DNA from: Calvatia gigantea
Lineage: Eukaryota; Basidiomycota; Agaricomycetes; Agaricales; Lycoperdaceae
Direction of reading: 5' to 3'
Assembly: GCA_025093985.1 (NCBI GenBank)
Contig: JACAAK010000014.1
Span: forward strand, 1,922,001-1,986,000
DNA length: 64,000 nt
Below the pieces are notes generated by a model. That model saw only the letters and a list, made by a program, of their open reading frames with translations. It was not told the origin of the DNA and made no database searches. Position 1 is the stretch's first letter. Each line of letters opens with the position of its first letter. Shown here piece after piece: positions 1 through 11,854 of the stretch. The translations under genes were made by a program, and so were the position numbers.

Positions 1-1503
1 TCACAGGTGGAACCTGCCTAAACGCAACTTGGAGGCATCACAGGCTGCTGCAGGCTTAATGTCTAAAGTTTCAGCTTACTTGGCAGGCAGTCTCGGAGGT
101 CCTTGAACAATCATGACCAGAAAAGACTGGCAAGTCGATCCCCCATAGAAAGTAACTAGTTTTAGACAGCGAAGGGCAATATGCCAGTTTGCCTGATTTA
201 CTAGACTCATACTTTTTAGGGTGGAAAACCTCCCAATCGAAGGCCTGACCGTAAAGGTGATCAAGCCAATTGGAAACTCCGAAACAAACTTGCACTCGTA
301 GTAACACTTGTTGTATTGGATACCTTTTGCGGGTCCTCACAATATCATTCCAATACCCTGCCTCAAAACATCAATTATTGCATAGCAACTACAGACTCAC
401 AGTTTATCCTCTCTACAGTTAAATACCATTTTTGATCGTATTTGCCGGGATTGACTCTGAATCCAAGGGACGAATGCGCACGCCACCCTTTGAAAATGTC
501 CTTACGAACTTAACAGAACTAACTGAAGGTCCATCCCCTATTTTTGATACCCCTATTCATACACGAAATTCCAGATTAGGCAAATACGACCTAGGGGACA
601 ATGCTTTCTACATGTCCATTTATGGCAATCTAACACTGCGGCACGGTGCTTAACACACTGAGCGTGGGAACCTGTTCTATTAGAACACCGCAAACTCGGA
701 CTTATCTAGTTCTCCAAGAAGTCGATTCGAATCACCAATTTAGATTTAGTGCTTGCAACCTGTTATTACTGGCCAAGCTTAGTCCACTGAAAAATGCGGA
801 AATTCGCACTCTGATTTCATGAAGATGAATGTCCCGGAAATCCTGAAAAGACGAAGGGCCTAATACGATGGGTTGTCTTCATACTCGGACCAAAGTTCAC
901 ACTTTGAAGTGAGTACTTCATTAACCTTATGCCCCCCGATGTGAAATGCTTCCCACCTGATACACGTGAACTTCCAGGTCTCAAGGTTTTTCTACCTCTT
1001 CGAGCATTAAATTCACATGGCATCCTTAATGGTCACCCTTATGGGACCTGAACCACAAATTTTCAAATCATCGGCACATTCCACGCAACCCACTCAAGTC
1101 CAGCCAACGAATGGAAATCTAGCAAGAACCTTTTGGAAAGTAAATCAGACCCGTCTTCATATTCACAAATGAACTACTGATCGAAGGGACCACAATTTTT
1201 ATGGCGCGCTCGAGAAGGGCAAGACTACAAGGAAAGGTAAACGGAGATCCTCATGATCTCGGTGGAATCAACAAATTTAATCAGCGGTGGTTCCTTGGCC
1301 GTATCATCTTGGAGACATCTTGACCCTTGGTAAGCCTCACACGCGTTAATCGACCTCACAGCACTGTCATTGAGGAGATCCAGCCCGAGCTATGCAGCCT
1401 GGGCGTTGCCGCAACTGCCTCCAAATTAAACACTTCCGGCCAACTAAAAGCAGCCACTGCTGAGGCGAGCATGGTCAACCAAATCCAAGATAAAGCTTAA
1501 ACG
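1..1503. other. Unassigned sequence left of element A
   Basis: I find no recognisable gene here. Reading frames are short and show no motif. Similarity to chromovirus B begins only near 1504, so this stretch is either an insertion whose left part lies outside the window or unrelated sequence joined to a truncated element A. Confidence 0.4.
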
Positions 1504-4407
1504 GGTTCCACACTCGCCCCTATGATCACAAATCGAACTCCTAGACACATTCAAAACCAGAACTAGGAAAAATGTATTCCCTATCCCCCTTAGAAACCAA
1601 AGAACTCAAAAAGTTCATACACGAAAACCTCCAGAAAGGATACATCCGAGAATCCAAATCTCTGATGGCTTCTTCTTTCTTTTTTGTAGGAAAGAAGGAT
1701 GGAAAATTACACCCCTGCCAGGACTACTGTTATCTGAACAAACACATGAAGAAGAATGCTTACCCCATTCCTATGATTATGACCATCATGGATAAACTTC
1801 AAGGAGTGAAACTCTTCACCAAAATGGACGTCCAACTCAGATATAACAACATCTGAATTTGAGAAGGTGACCAATGGAAAGCTGCCTTCAAAACTCCCAT
1901 CAGACTTTATGAACTGAATGTCATGTTCTTTGGAATGTACAACTCCCCCGCTACATTTCAGAAAATGATGGACACGATCTTTGCCAAAATGCTTGACAAA
2001 GGAGGAGTTATAATTTACATGGATGATATTCTAATCTATGCCAAAACTCAGGAGGAAATGGATCACCTTACTCTGGAAGCCTTCCAGATACTACAAGATA
2101 ACGATCTATATCTAAAACTGGAAAAATGTGAATTCGACAAAACCCACCTCGAATATCTCAGCATGATAATTTCCCCCAATAAAATCGAAATGGATAACAC
2201 CAAACTCCATGGAATAGAAGAATGGCCCCTACTCTGCACTACCTGCAATGTCAGAAAATTTATGGGATTCTGTAACTTCTACTAAAAATTCATACATTGC
2301 TATGCTGACATCTCTTGACCGCTTAACTTCCTACTATCAAAAACCAAGAAATTCGAATGGGAAATCAAAGCAAATGAAGCCTTCAAGTGACTAAAGTCAG
2401 AATTCCTGAAGAAACCCATCTTACAAATGCTGGACCAAATGAAACCATTCTTTATCGAAACCAACACCTCAAAATATGCTTTAGGAGCCATCTTATCTCA
2501 ACAAGACACAAATGGAAATTACCACCCTGTGGCATTCCTATCTAAAGCATTCAATCCCACCCAATATAACTATGAAATACACGATCGAGAACTCCTTGCC
2601 ATAATCACTGCCTTGGAAGAATGGCGACACTACTTAGAAGGAGCCCAACACCGCATAACTATATGAACCGATCACAAGAACCTTACCTTTTGGAGGAAAC
2701 CCCAAAATATCTCCAGAAGACAAGCCTGATGGCTCAGATTCCTCGCACACTTCGACTTCGTGATTGAACACATTCCTGGAACAAAAATACCAGCAGCAGA
2801 TACACTTTCATGAAGACCAGATCATACTCCTGACAACGACAATGACAATGAAAATGTTACTGTCCTTTCAGAGAAAATATTCCTTAACAAAATAATTGTA
2901 TTACCAGATGAACTCTTCATCTCACTCATTGACCAAGAATTACAAAATGAAATCACTAACTCATCCAAATACAATGAAACCACCATGGAAGCCATGAAAC
3001 AACTTCTATCAGAATCACCAGAAGCAGTCAACTCAAAATACGGAATCATTCCCATGTCATCTGGACAACTCATGACATTCAAAGGAAGAATCATTATCCC
3101 AGAAGATGTGGAACTCTGCTGACATATTATCCAACGGTACCATGACCACCCCTCTGCCGGACACCCTGGAGAACAAGAAATGTACCAAATGGCAAAAACG
3201 GAAGTATATTGGCCAGGAATGAGTACCTTCGTACAAAATTACATCCAAGAATGCAGCGCCTACCAACAATTCAAGATTAATCGGAACCCTACTCATCCAC
3301 CATTGCAACCAATCCCACCACTGAATTCTACGAGACCATTCACATACATCACAATGGATCTATTAACTGACCTACCGAAATCCCACAGATTTGACACAAT
3401 TCTGTCCATAGTGGACCATGGACTTACAAAGGGGGTAATTCTCACTCCTTGTATGAAAGAAATCACTGCCAAAGGAATCGCCAACATAATTATAGACAAG
3501 GTCTACACCAGATTTGGACTACCAGACAAGATAATCTCCGACCATGACCCTAGATTCCAAGCTAACTCCAGCCAAGCTCTCATGAAACACTTAGGAATCA
3601 CTCAATTGTTCTCATTTGCCTACCACCCTCAATCTGATGGAACCACTGAACAATTCAACCAGGAAATCTCTGCTTACCTGTCAATCTATTGCACAGGAAA
3701 CCCCTCCACCTGGTCTGAAACATTCCCCATTCTCGAATTCTCCCATAATTCAAGAACATATTCTGATCATAAACAAACGCCTTTTGAACTCATGTATGGA
3801 ACAAAACCCCACAGAATACCTACAATTCTCGAGGAATCAAACTATACTACCACCGAAGAATGAATAGAATCACTGGATCATGCACGAAGAGAAGCCATCA
3901 CTGCTCACAAGCTAGCCATAAAACACATGGAACAACGAATCAAATCTAAATTCAAACCCTTTACCCTAGGACAACAAGTATGGCTAGAACGGAGAAACCT
4001 GAAACTCCCATTCAAATCAAGTAAAATAGCACCGAAATGCCTCGGACCATTCACAATCAAAGAAGTCCTATCACCACTCTCCTACTGACTTAACCTACCT
4101 GAAACATGGAAAATTCACAATGTATTCCATGCCACCCTTCTCTCCGAATATACCGAAAACAATATCCATGGACCAAATCCACAACCACCCCTCCCTGATA
4201 TCATAGAAGGAGAAGAAGAATATGAAATCAAAGAAATTCTAAACCACCAAACTAAAAACAGACAAAGGGAATATTATATCAAATGGAAAGGTTACAACCA
4301 CAAAGAAAACTCTTGGGAAAACGAAGCACAACTATCACCACATGCCCAAGAACTGTTACGAAAATATCAAAAAGAACACCAACTAACCACCACCCCACCT
4401 AAATGAT
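1504..4407 (+). pseudogene. Chromovirus A pol remnant: RT, RNase H, integrase, chromodomain
   Basis: This is a Ty3/Gypsy pol of the chromovirus type. In one frame it shows, in order, RT (FFVGKKDGK near 1680; the YMDD catalytic box near 2018), RNase H (a block starting PFFIETNTSKYALG near 2445 and TDHKNL near 2668), the integrase zinc-binding segment near 3140-3270, the integrase core (MDLLTDLP near 3353, HPQSDGTTEQFN near 3627) and a C-terminal chromodomain (REYYIKWKGY near 4269, then ENSWE). The frame holds through the whole length but is broken by about a dozen stops, almost all TGA at positions where relatives carry arginine; one is TAA near 2283. There is no gag or protease to the left, so the copy is 5' truncated. 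The same gene in chromovirus B (34577-38190) aligns along its whole length. It cannot encode an active polymerase. Confidence 0.9.
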
Positions 4408-4485
4408 GAAGAGGACATAAATAGACAAAAAAAACCATCAAACTTCCTCATCACCCCACAACAACACCTTGCGAACAAATTCACC

Positions 4486-5722
4486 AATGGCACCTACCCA
4501 AAAGAACTATAAGAAGGGAAAGAAAGCTGCTATCGTAGCATCATCTCCTTCTCTCTCTTCTGTATCATCCCTCTCGACAAAAAACAACTCCCCAATCTGC
4601 AAAGTTCAATCCCTTCCTATCTCTTCTCACACTACCACTCCCAACCCTCCAGTCACCACACCTGCAAACCGCGAAGCTTCTATCCCAATCCTTCCTAACA
4701 TTTAGATAAATGAACTGCTGGAGAAACCAATATTAACCCTCCTGAATGCTGTCTTTACCCAAGACGAGCTCCAACAAATTGTGGACCAGAACAAGCACTT
4801 TTGGGTCGACGTCTTCATCGGACCTGATTGTATCTACATTTCCCCAACCACCAAATCAACCACCCACAGCCCCTGGGATAAACTCACCTACCCCAGCAGA
4901 ATGGCAAGCAGCTCCCCTGCACCCGGACCCAGTTCCCAGTGAACTACAACATGTAACCCGCCCCGCAACACCGAATCCTGAGACCCCCCAGTCTCCTTCT
5001 CCAAAGTCGTTGCTGGAACCACTCCCCATACTCCTTCCTATGATGCGGGCCAGTGACTCCTCTGGTTCCCAAAGCCTGAATATATCCATCCAATCTGCGC
5101 TAACAACCCTGCCCCAGCACTCCCCTCAGAGCAAGCTGGGATCCCGAAATCTTGTAGGGAGGAACTTCCTCCCCGACCCTCCAACCCAGCTGCCCCCACT
5201 GCTATCCACCTCGCCTGGGTCACAGCCAACCCCTCTGACTGAGAGCCCAATGCCACCTCCTGGTTTAGCCCAGACACCATTCCGGACAATGGATCTGCAG
5301 CCATGGAGCTATGGACTCGAGCTGATCTCTCATCTGAGGGATCCCTCTGCACAATAGCACTCTGGCGAGATCATAGAACTCACTTCCGCACTGAATATCT
5401 ACATAATACCACTCAACGAAACCACTGGCACATTATCTGTGACGCCCTTTCACAGCTTGAACATCTTTCTGGGGATTATGAGCATGCTGCTGATAGAACG
5501 GCCTTATTTATCAAGGCATCACAAAGCCTTGGACTACCTTAGGCTTATGCCTGCTACCTCAGTGAAAATCGCATTGAGCCTCTCACATCCAACCAACAAA
5601 CTAGCCCACCTTTGGGCAGACCATACCAATGAACCGATTCCCCCAAGAGAAACTCCCCCCCCAAACTGAATGCACCTCCCCCGACCTCATCTATCTGATC
5701 CAGACAATCAGATCCCCCCCAA
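4486..5722 (+). pseudogene. Chromovirus A third ORF, 5' part
   Basis: A further frame starts with ATG at 4486, about 80 bp after the chromodomain ends. It encodes a basic, Ser/Thr/Pro-rich N-terminus (MAPTQKNYKKGKKAA), then a segment around FWVDVFIGPDCIY, a long proline-rich linker, and a more ordered block from ~5300 (HWHIICDALSQLEHL, then LFIKASQSLGLPQAYA). The frame is kept to the insertion point of element X, with several TGA or TAG stops. The zinc-binding C-terminus lies beyond X at 29236. The same ORF occurs at the same place in B (38298-40022), so it belongs to the element. I do not recognise the protein; a gag-like or nucleic-acid-binding role is inferred from the C-terminal fingers only. 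Confidence 0.65.
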
Positions 5723-7030
5723 TAAAGAGGCAGAAATAGAATAACTAAATGTGATATGGATGTACGGCTTAGATTAAGCTGACAGAATAGATTTTTTAAA
5801 GATTTCTGCACAAGGCAAGTTCGTGGGGAGGCAATCTGACAATATGAGGGACAATTCCACAAAATAATGCGAAACACAACGCGTAGAGAACACCAGAATA
5901 ACTAGCTACCTTTGCTAAGAAGAGTAAAGCCAAGTTACACTTGTAAAAAGCGCAACTTGCATCCCTTATCTAAGAAGTTAACAAGACACAGAACCTCAGG
6001 TACTCCCTAAGATTCACCCTTATCAAGTCAACGACCAGAAGCGCACTGTCCTACACTTGTGATACTCCAAGTACCAGGGTATAGCGATGCAATATGCTCT
6101 TAATCTAAGCTCACTTTGCAAGTAAGCCGAGGTCTTCTTCTTAGATTACAAAGGTCTCAACCTTAGCTCAAGTCACTTAATCCAGTTAATCTCGAAAGAA
6201 CTTATTACTTTGCTTTGCTCAGGCACAATAGATCGCTTTTCACTGTGCTCTGAAGGCTGGGCAGTGGCTAGTAGGTTCCTTGCCATGTCCAACACCTCAG
6301 AGGGGGTTTATATATTATTTGGGTGCTCGTTATGACAAGACAATGATTACACAACTAGGAACATATTATCAAGCAAGGTACAAACTGGTAGATTAGATCG
6401 TGTGCCAAGAGAGCTGCAACCTGTTAGATTAGTGAAACATTGGAAATACAGAAGGATTCCGGGTATCTGTTTGTTCTGGGCTGTGTTTTAGCCCATTCTC
6501 TGGGTCTACATTCTTCTCTAAATATGTAGAACATCTAAGATTTCAGATGTCGCGTGAACTGTTCTCCTACGTGTCCCTGTGGATTGTACGTGAATGTGTC
6601 CATACATGTCATTAGTGCTGAGTGATGTTCATTAATCTAACAACAGTGGCATTTCCTTGTGAACACACTGATCATCCTTTTAGATTAAGCACGTTGGACT
6701 TATTTCCCGAGTCTAGGCTCATTGGAGGGGTCCTGTAGCTCTGTATAGACGCATTGGAATGGTTTTACCACCTGGTCCGGCCGGAATCATGACTGGTCAT
6801 ATGGTACACTGTTAGAATTGCTTTTTGTTAAGCACAGTGGTCATCCCGTAGCCGCCGCTATCCATCATCAATGGTCATAGTGTTCTACAGTGATCGAGTA
6901 CTCTTTTATTATACTATTGGGCTCTTAGATTAGGTCGTACTACTACAGGAAGGTTCGATGCAATCATTAGATTAGGCTTGTATGCCTTAGATTAGCGATT
7001 TTCATGTGTGAAAATGGCTTTGCCGTTACA
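5723..7030 (-). repeat. Element X 3' LTR (LTR-a)
   Basis: This 1308-bp LTR is nearly identical to 27928-29235 and to the interrupted copy 16818-26186. The sense strand begins TGTAACGG at 7030. It contains nine exact copies of TTAGATTA or its reverse complement. It shows the empty sites for the Tc1 insertion (a TA near 6470) and for element C (GTATG near 6980). Confidence 0.9.
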
Positions 7031-7042
7031 TCTCCCCCTCAC
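7031..7042 (-). other. Polypurine tract of element X
   Basis: Plus-strand tctccccctcac directly abuts the LTR. On the sense strand it reads gtgagggggaga followed by TGTAAC, as expected for the plus-strand primer of an LTR element. Confidence 0.7.
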
Positions 7043-7549
7043 TATAGATAACTGCCCTCAGTCCTCCGTTAAGTCTGACATAATCACTAAGTAGCAACTT
7101 TGCTTTCTCTCTTTTTTGCCGATCTTTAAGCATGCACAGAAGTGCCTGGTTCAATCAACTAGAAGTATTTTTATGCTTCACGGTGAAGTCTTTGAGGGAT
7201 GGTCTGATTTCACCCTCTTCGACGTCGAGTTCCCCTTTCAGTAACCCTATCACCATTAGCGGCTAATGCTTCTTGCAGCTGATATCTGCTGTTGCTATCT
7301 TAAGCCTTTCATGGCTGCTTGTTATTCTAAACATTTTTATATGTTTTGTATGTATCTTAGATACATTCCTTTCGCTAAGTACGATACTGGGTTGTAGAAC
7401 CTCACTCATCCATTTTGGACTGTGAGATTAAGAACCCGGCTTCATCACATTGCATTAGCTTAACCTTCCTTCGATCGTGCTGTATATAAGAACAGTACTT
7501 GGAATTTTTACGTGTTTCTCTCTCCTAAATTCATACGTCTATCATCATT
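7043..7549. promoter_or_regulatory. Upstream region of X accessory gene 1
   Basis: This 507-bp stretch without a long frame lies between the purine tract and the first ATG of accessory gene 1. A TATA-like gctgtatataag sits near 7480, about 65 bp before the ATG at 7550, and is a plausible promoter reading inward, antisense to X. Only the sequence context supports this. Confidence 0.35.
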
Positions 7550-9748
7550 ATGGCTGCCCCACACGATTCCAATGCAAATCTGGTCACTCCAGCCTCCATT
7601 CGTAACAGCCTGGTGGCTCGGGGCTTCGAAGGAGAGGAACTGGAGAACCGAGTGGCTGAAATGGTGGACATGCTGTGTCCAGGATGGACAGGTACGCCCC
7701 TTTTTTCTTTTCTGGTACTTAGTCTGCTAATCTTTGCCTCTAATCTCAGGCAGACTGCTCCAAGCACCCATGCCGCTTATTTGGCCAGTACCCACTTTTT
7801 CTGCACCACCTCCTCCCATTGGTCTCCCCCAAAATGAAACGTTTACGTTCCCTCCCGTTCAGACCTCCTTCGATGCTCCCGGGCCTTCAATTAGGCCACA
7901 GCCCATTATCTACCACCCAGGAACCAGTGCCCGTATTCCTCCAGGTATGCAGGCCATGATGCCACTACCAGCAACTATGGGTACTTTTCTTTTTTTTTAC
8001 TCTATTTTGTCATTCCTGAACTGACTTGTGATCTTAGCTGCAAGTCAGTCATTGCCGTCTTCTTCTAAGCCAAAGAAGTCCCGGAAACGCACCGGGAAGG
8101 CACGTCATTCATCTACTTTAACCATATTCCTTGTTTGACCACTTATCTAACAGAACCTTGATGTTCCGACCCCAACTTTGGCAGTTCCATCTGCCTCTAC
8201 TGACCCTTCCATGTCTTCCATGGCGATGGGAGGATCTATTGCAACCAGCCGGCCTTCGCGCATAGCTGCTCCCAAGACTCCCGGTGCCCTTGTCGACATA
8301 AGTCATTTGATTTATGACCATTTTTATCTTAATCTAATTTCATTCATCTAGCCCATGGCCGCTCAGGCAAAGGCACAGGCTTGGACTCGTCAACGAGCTA
8401 CAAACGTGTCACCGGATGATGCCCCACCCAAGAAACACACTCACGAGGCCATCACATCGGCCAGGAAGACTCTCACCACTCCTGCCCTCTCCACATTGTC
8501 ATCTGTCTCTATGACGAATTCCTCCAAACTGAAACCTCGGCAGGTGATCCTGAAGATCCCCGTCAGGGAAGAGACAGTAACCACCCTCCCCAAGGCCCTT
8601 CCGGAGACAATCCATCCTGCTTCTTTGCCAGTGGGAGAGATTGACGTTGAGAAGGTTGAAGAACCCCCCAGGAATGTTCCGGAGCCTGCAGAGCCCTGAA
8701 CCTGTCATCTCCGTAAGTCTCTTTTCATCACATCTAGTCTTTCTTTGCTAATCTAACAGGTGCTGCTCGTCGTACAGATGAGGACCTCATTGAGGAGTAC
8801 GGCTTGAAGGCAGCCGTCTCCTTCTTCTCTGACATTGGGCCAGCGTTCTCGTTGCTCAATGCTGAGCCTTATGTGAGTGTTTTTCATAGAAGGTACACCT
8901 TAATCTAACGCTTTTCTAGGGCAGCGCCGGACAGCTTCAGTGCCTAAACTGCATGAAGCTGTTCTCACCTGACTGTACTCCCGGGGGCAAGGACCAGGAT
9001 GGCAAAACTCGCAAGTGCAAGCAATGCCTTGCCCAGAATGCCGCCCACTGTTCGGATACCAAGCTGGCACCCCTCCTTCAGTACCAGGCTGAAGGTGCTT
9101 GGCTTCGCTCCCTGACCAGCGACCACTGTAAGTCATTTTTATTCTCTTATCTAAGTGGTTATGTTGGCTGACCAACACTATGTCTTGTTAATCTAGACCT
9201 CGCCAACTGATTCCGGAACCTGACAGCAGCCCACACTCAAGTTTTTGGGCTTGAAACTTTCCTGGACATGGCTTACGCAAACTACCATGCCCTCGTCTAC
9301 TCGTTTGCGAAGGACATCCAGATCACACATCAACTTCACGGTCGCGAGTCCCCCTTCTGGGTTGAGTCCGGGCTCTGTAAGACCCAAAGCAATGCCTCCA
9401 ACCTGTTCACCTTCATCGACGGATTCCTCGACGAAGTCCATGCTTCAGAAGATCCCGATCTCGCTTGCTGGTCTTACTTCGCTCATGGCCGCTTCCTCAA
9501 CGTGCTGTCTGGTTTGCACAGGGAGGCACCCAGGACATGGCCTGCTATGCCTCCTACCCCGTCCTTCGCTTTGAAACATGCCGACTTCACTGATCCCCCT
9601 GTCCCTCATGTCAAGAAGGCCCACTCCGCCAAATCTAAGGGGAAATAGTGAGCAGCATCGCCCCCTCCTTCCTCAAGCCTGCCTATCAGCGAGGAGGAGT
9701 TCAATTCCGGGGACGATGTGGCAGTGTCTTTTGATTACAAATCCTGAG
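7550..9748 (+). pseudogene. X accessory gene 1: intron-containing gene antisense to gag-pol, Cys-rich segment
   Basis: A spliced reading from ATG 7550 joins exons with short GT..AG introns, for example 7692-7749, about 7980-8038, 8713-8760, 8872-8920 and 9128-9196. Several introns have a taatctaa(c) branch-point-like sequence. The product has a short N-terminal helix-like segment (MAAPHDSNANLVTP), a Pro-rich linker, a basic SKPKKSRKRTGKA patch near 8070, a Cys cluster at about 8948-9050 (CLNCMKLF, CKQCLAQN, with further Cys and His) that looks zinc-binding, and a C-terminal block rich in aromatic residues (VFGLETFLDMAYANYHALV near 9240). After SKGK the same frame continues past TAG and TGA to an acidic tail ending at 9748. 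A one-base shift near 8693 and an in-frame TGA near 9207 break it. I do not recognise the family. A DNA- or RNA-binding role is inferred from the Cys cluster. Confidence 0.55.
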
Positions 9749-10399
9749 GTTTGTGTGGCATTTTCTTATTATATCTTGGCAGTCTTCGGAGTAGATACAT
9801 TACAGTAGTAGTGTATTCTGCTCCCCCAACATCTTGCTAGGTATCTAGGTACATCCTACTTAGATACATGTTTTTTTTTTACTTTAGTCTATCTGCATCT
9901 TTGGGTGGTACCCTGGATGCCCAATTCCATTTGCTTGTGCACATTGTGAATCTGTAAATCTTAAATTTTTCAGAAGAAAGTGTGTGGATTCGCCAAAATT
10001 TTGTACCATTGCACGTATATTGTACAACTAGTCAAATCTAAGTCTCTGCAGTACACACTCCCCCCCACTAAAACAGATGGGTGCCCTCACCCTTATGCTA
10101 TCCATTTCAGAGATGTGTGAGAGGTGTTGCTATGGCATGACCTATTTCAAATCTCAGTGACTTTTTGCATTTCAAAGCGTCATGGCTCTTCATTCAAAAT
10201 TCACCAAAAGCAGCTGAATTTTTCATTCTTATCTTACACAGGTTTTTCCGCTAATCTCAAGGTCTTTTTCACTGGCAGTTTGAGCCATATTTCTAGATAG
10301 ACCCTTTTTTGATGTAGCTACATATAATCTAAATGCAGGGAACTTGTACCTCAGTTCTCCTTGCTGTATATCTCACTAGGATCTCTTGTCATTCTCTTC
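9749..10399. other. Spacer between X accessory genes, with an internal purine-tract-like site
   Basis: No convincing gene is present. At 10053-10105 there is actcccccccactaaaaca followed by gggtgccctcacc, resembling the LTR-adjacent stretch at 7031-7070 (tctccccctcact, then actgccctcagt). It could be the purine tract of an older related element or an internal one. AT-rich sequence and a TAATCTAA copy (10325) precede the next gene. Confidence 0.35.
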
Positions 10400-11738
10400 A
10401 TGTCTGCTGATACTGTTAACGCTCGTATTGAGCTAGACGATGTGATTAGTACCTTCCAGCACCGATTGCAATGTTTTCAGTGTCAGGAGAGCACACAGGC
10501 TTCCATATTTAATGCTTTGAACGATGCTACTGCCCCAGCCGTAAGTCTTAGATTAGCACCTTCGACCATTGTTGTCAACAGCTAACGTGTCTATCCTTTC
10601 AGTCTCAGTTCCTTCGTCAACTTTCAGGCGATGCTGCTGGTTTAGAAAATGAGAAGAACGTTAATCTCGTTTTCCACGCTTGCAAGATCTTCAAGACCTG
10701 GCAGAACAAACATGACAAGGCTTTCAAGATGCCAGAAGTTTACAAGAAACTTCAAGACTTCTGTGCTCAGTACCAGTGCTCCAAAGCTAAAGCTAAGTCA
10801 AGTTCATCCGGACCAGCAAGCCCTGCTGCAACTCCCGTGTCTATGACGACTACTACTGGCTCAGGTCCTCCGACCAAAAAAGTGTGCAAAATCTTTAGTC
10901 TAAGTCGATCCGCTGTTATCTCAATAATGTCCACTAGCGTCATCACAGTAAGCAAGTCATTTTGCCCAAGACCATTGACGACTCTGACAAAGAGGAGACA
11001 TTGAGGACCATAAGTTATTCTGATATCTCCTATTGCCTTAATCTAACGTTGTTTTCACCACAGGAGACCATGCAAGTTGATGATTCTGGCCCTCCAGGAA
11101 CAGCTGTATCCCCTGATGACAACCAAACCAGTAGTGCCATGGTGCTCAAGCCTCAAATCGTCACTACCGCTGTTAACCAGGTGAATCATTCTTTCTCCTG
11201 TCACTGCAGCACATCGTTCTCAGCTGTGGTTCATCTTGCTTTCTTCATTAATCTTGGTTAGCTATTGCTGAGACTCATTAATCTACGCTTGCAGGAGACA
11301 GCTGTGGCTGATACTCGCACTGAGATGGTGTGTATACCTTATGCCTTTGTGCCCAACTTAGATATCAGCAGTAGTGCTTATAAGTGAGCCATACAGCTTA
11401 CTACCAGTGCGAAGCATGTTCATTTTTCGCCTTCCACTCCGGAACAAGGTTAGCCTTTCAGAACACCTTAGTACATCCTAGCTGATAACCAAATTCCATA
11501 AGTTGTGGCTCTAGCAAAGGTCATTGAGCCATTGACTCTCAAGAATCGCGAGCTCTATGCTCACTATGTCACTCGTTGCGAGAGCACTGTGCTTCAGACT
11601 GGTCTCCTCAGTACTAGTTCCGAGTTAATCTCAGCAGCCCAGGCATTGGAAGCTGCTGCTCGCCGCTATGAAGTCTTAGCTAAACAGCAGGAACATCTCT
11701 TTGTTCAGTTAGAGAAGTTATCCAGCCATTCTGCTTAG
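10400..11738 (+). pseudogene. X accessory gene 2: intron-containing gene antisense to gag-pol
   Basis: The reading starts at ATG 10400 (MSADTVNARIELDDV). Exon 1 ends at 10540, the intron 10541-10602 contains TTAGATTA, and exon 2 starts in phase at 10603 (SQFLRQLSGDAAG) and runs through a helical region to a Ser/Pro/Thr-rich stretch near 10870. Several short acidic exons follow (TIDDSDKEET near 10970; ETMQVDDSG near 11065; ETAVADTRTEM near 11296). A final exon of about 230 bp (VIEPLTLKNRELYAHYVTR near 11523, then an Ala/Leu/Glu-rich probable coiled coil) ends at TAG 11738. The junctions between 10880 and 10970 are unclear, so it may be damaged. It ends 117 bp from the convergent end of X pol. 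I do not recognise the family; the coiled-coil end suggests oligomerisation (inference). Confidence 0.5.
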
Positions 11739-11854
11739 ATTACCTCTAGCATTCTTCAATCACCCGTTTTTACTTAGATAGTTTTTACCCTCAGTTTGTA
11801 TGCGTTCACGCAAACAGAGTTTTCTATCTTATGATGAAATTCAGTGTGATCGCG

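Noticed and set aside
5038..5352. Long minus-strand frames over the third ORF of A (5038-5352, 4856-5089)
   Set aside because: They are antisense of Pro-rich coding sequence, have no motif and are not conserved as frames in copy B.
10040..10110. A separate complete LTR element ending at ~10050
   Set aside because: Only the purine-tract-like block is similar; I could not find a matching LTR upstream or its partner, so it is kept as an observation only.
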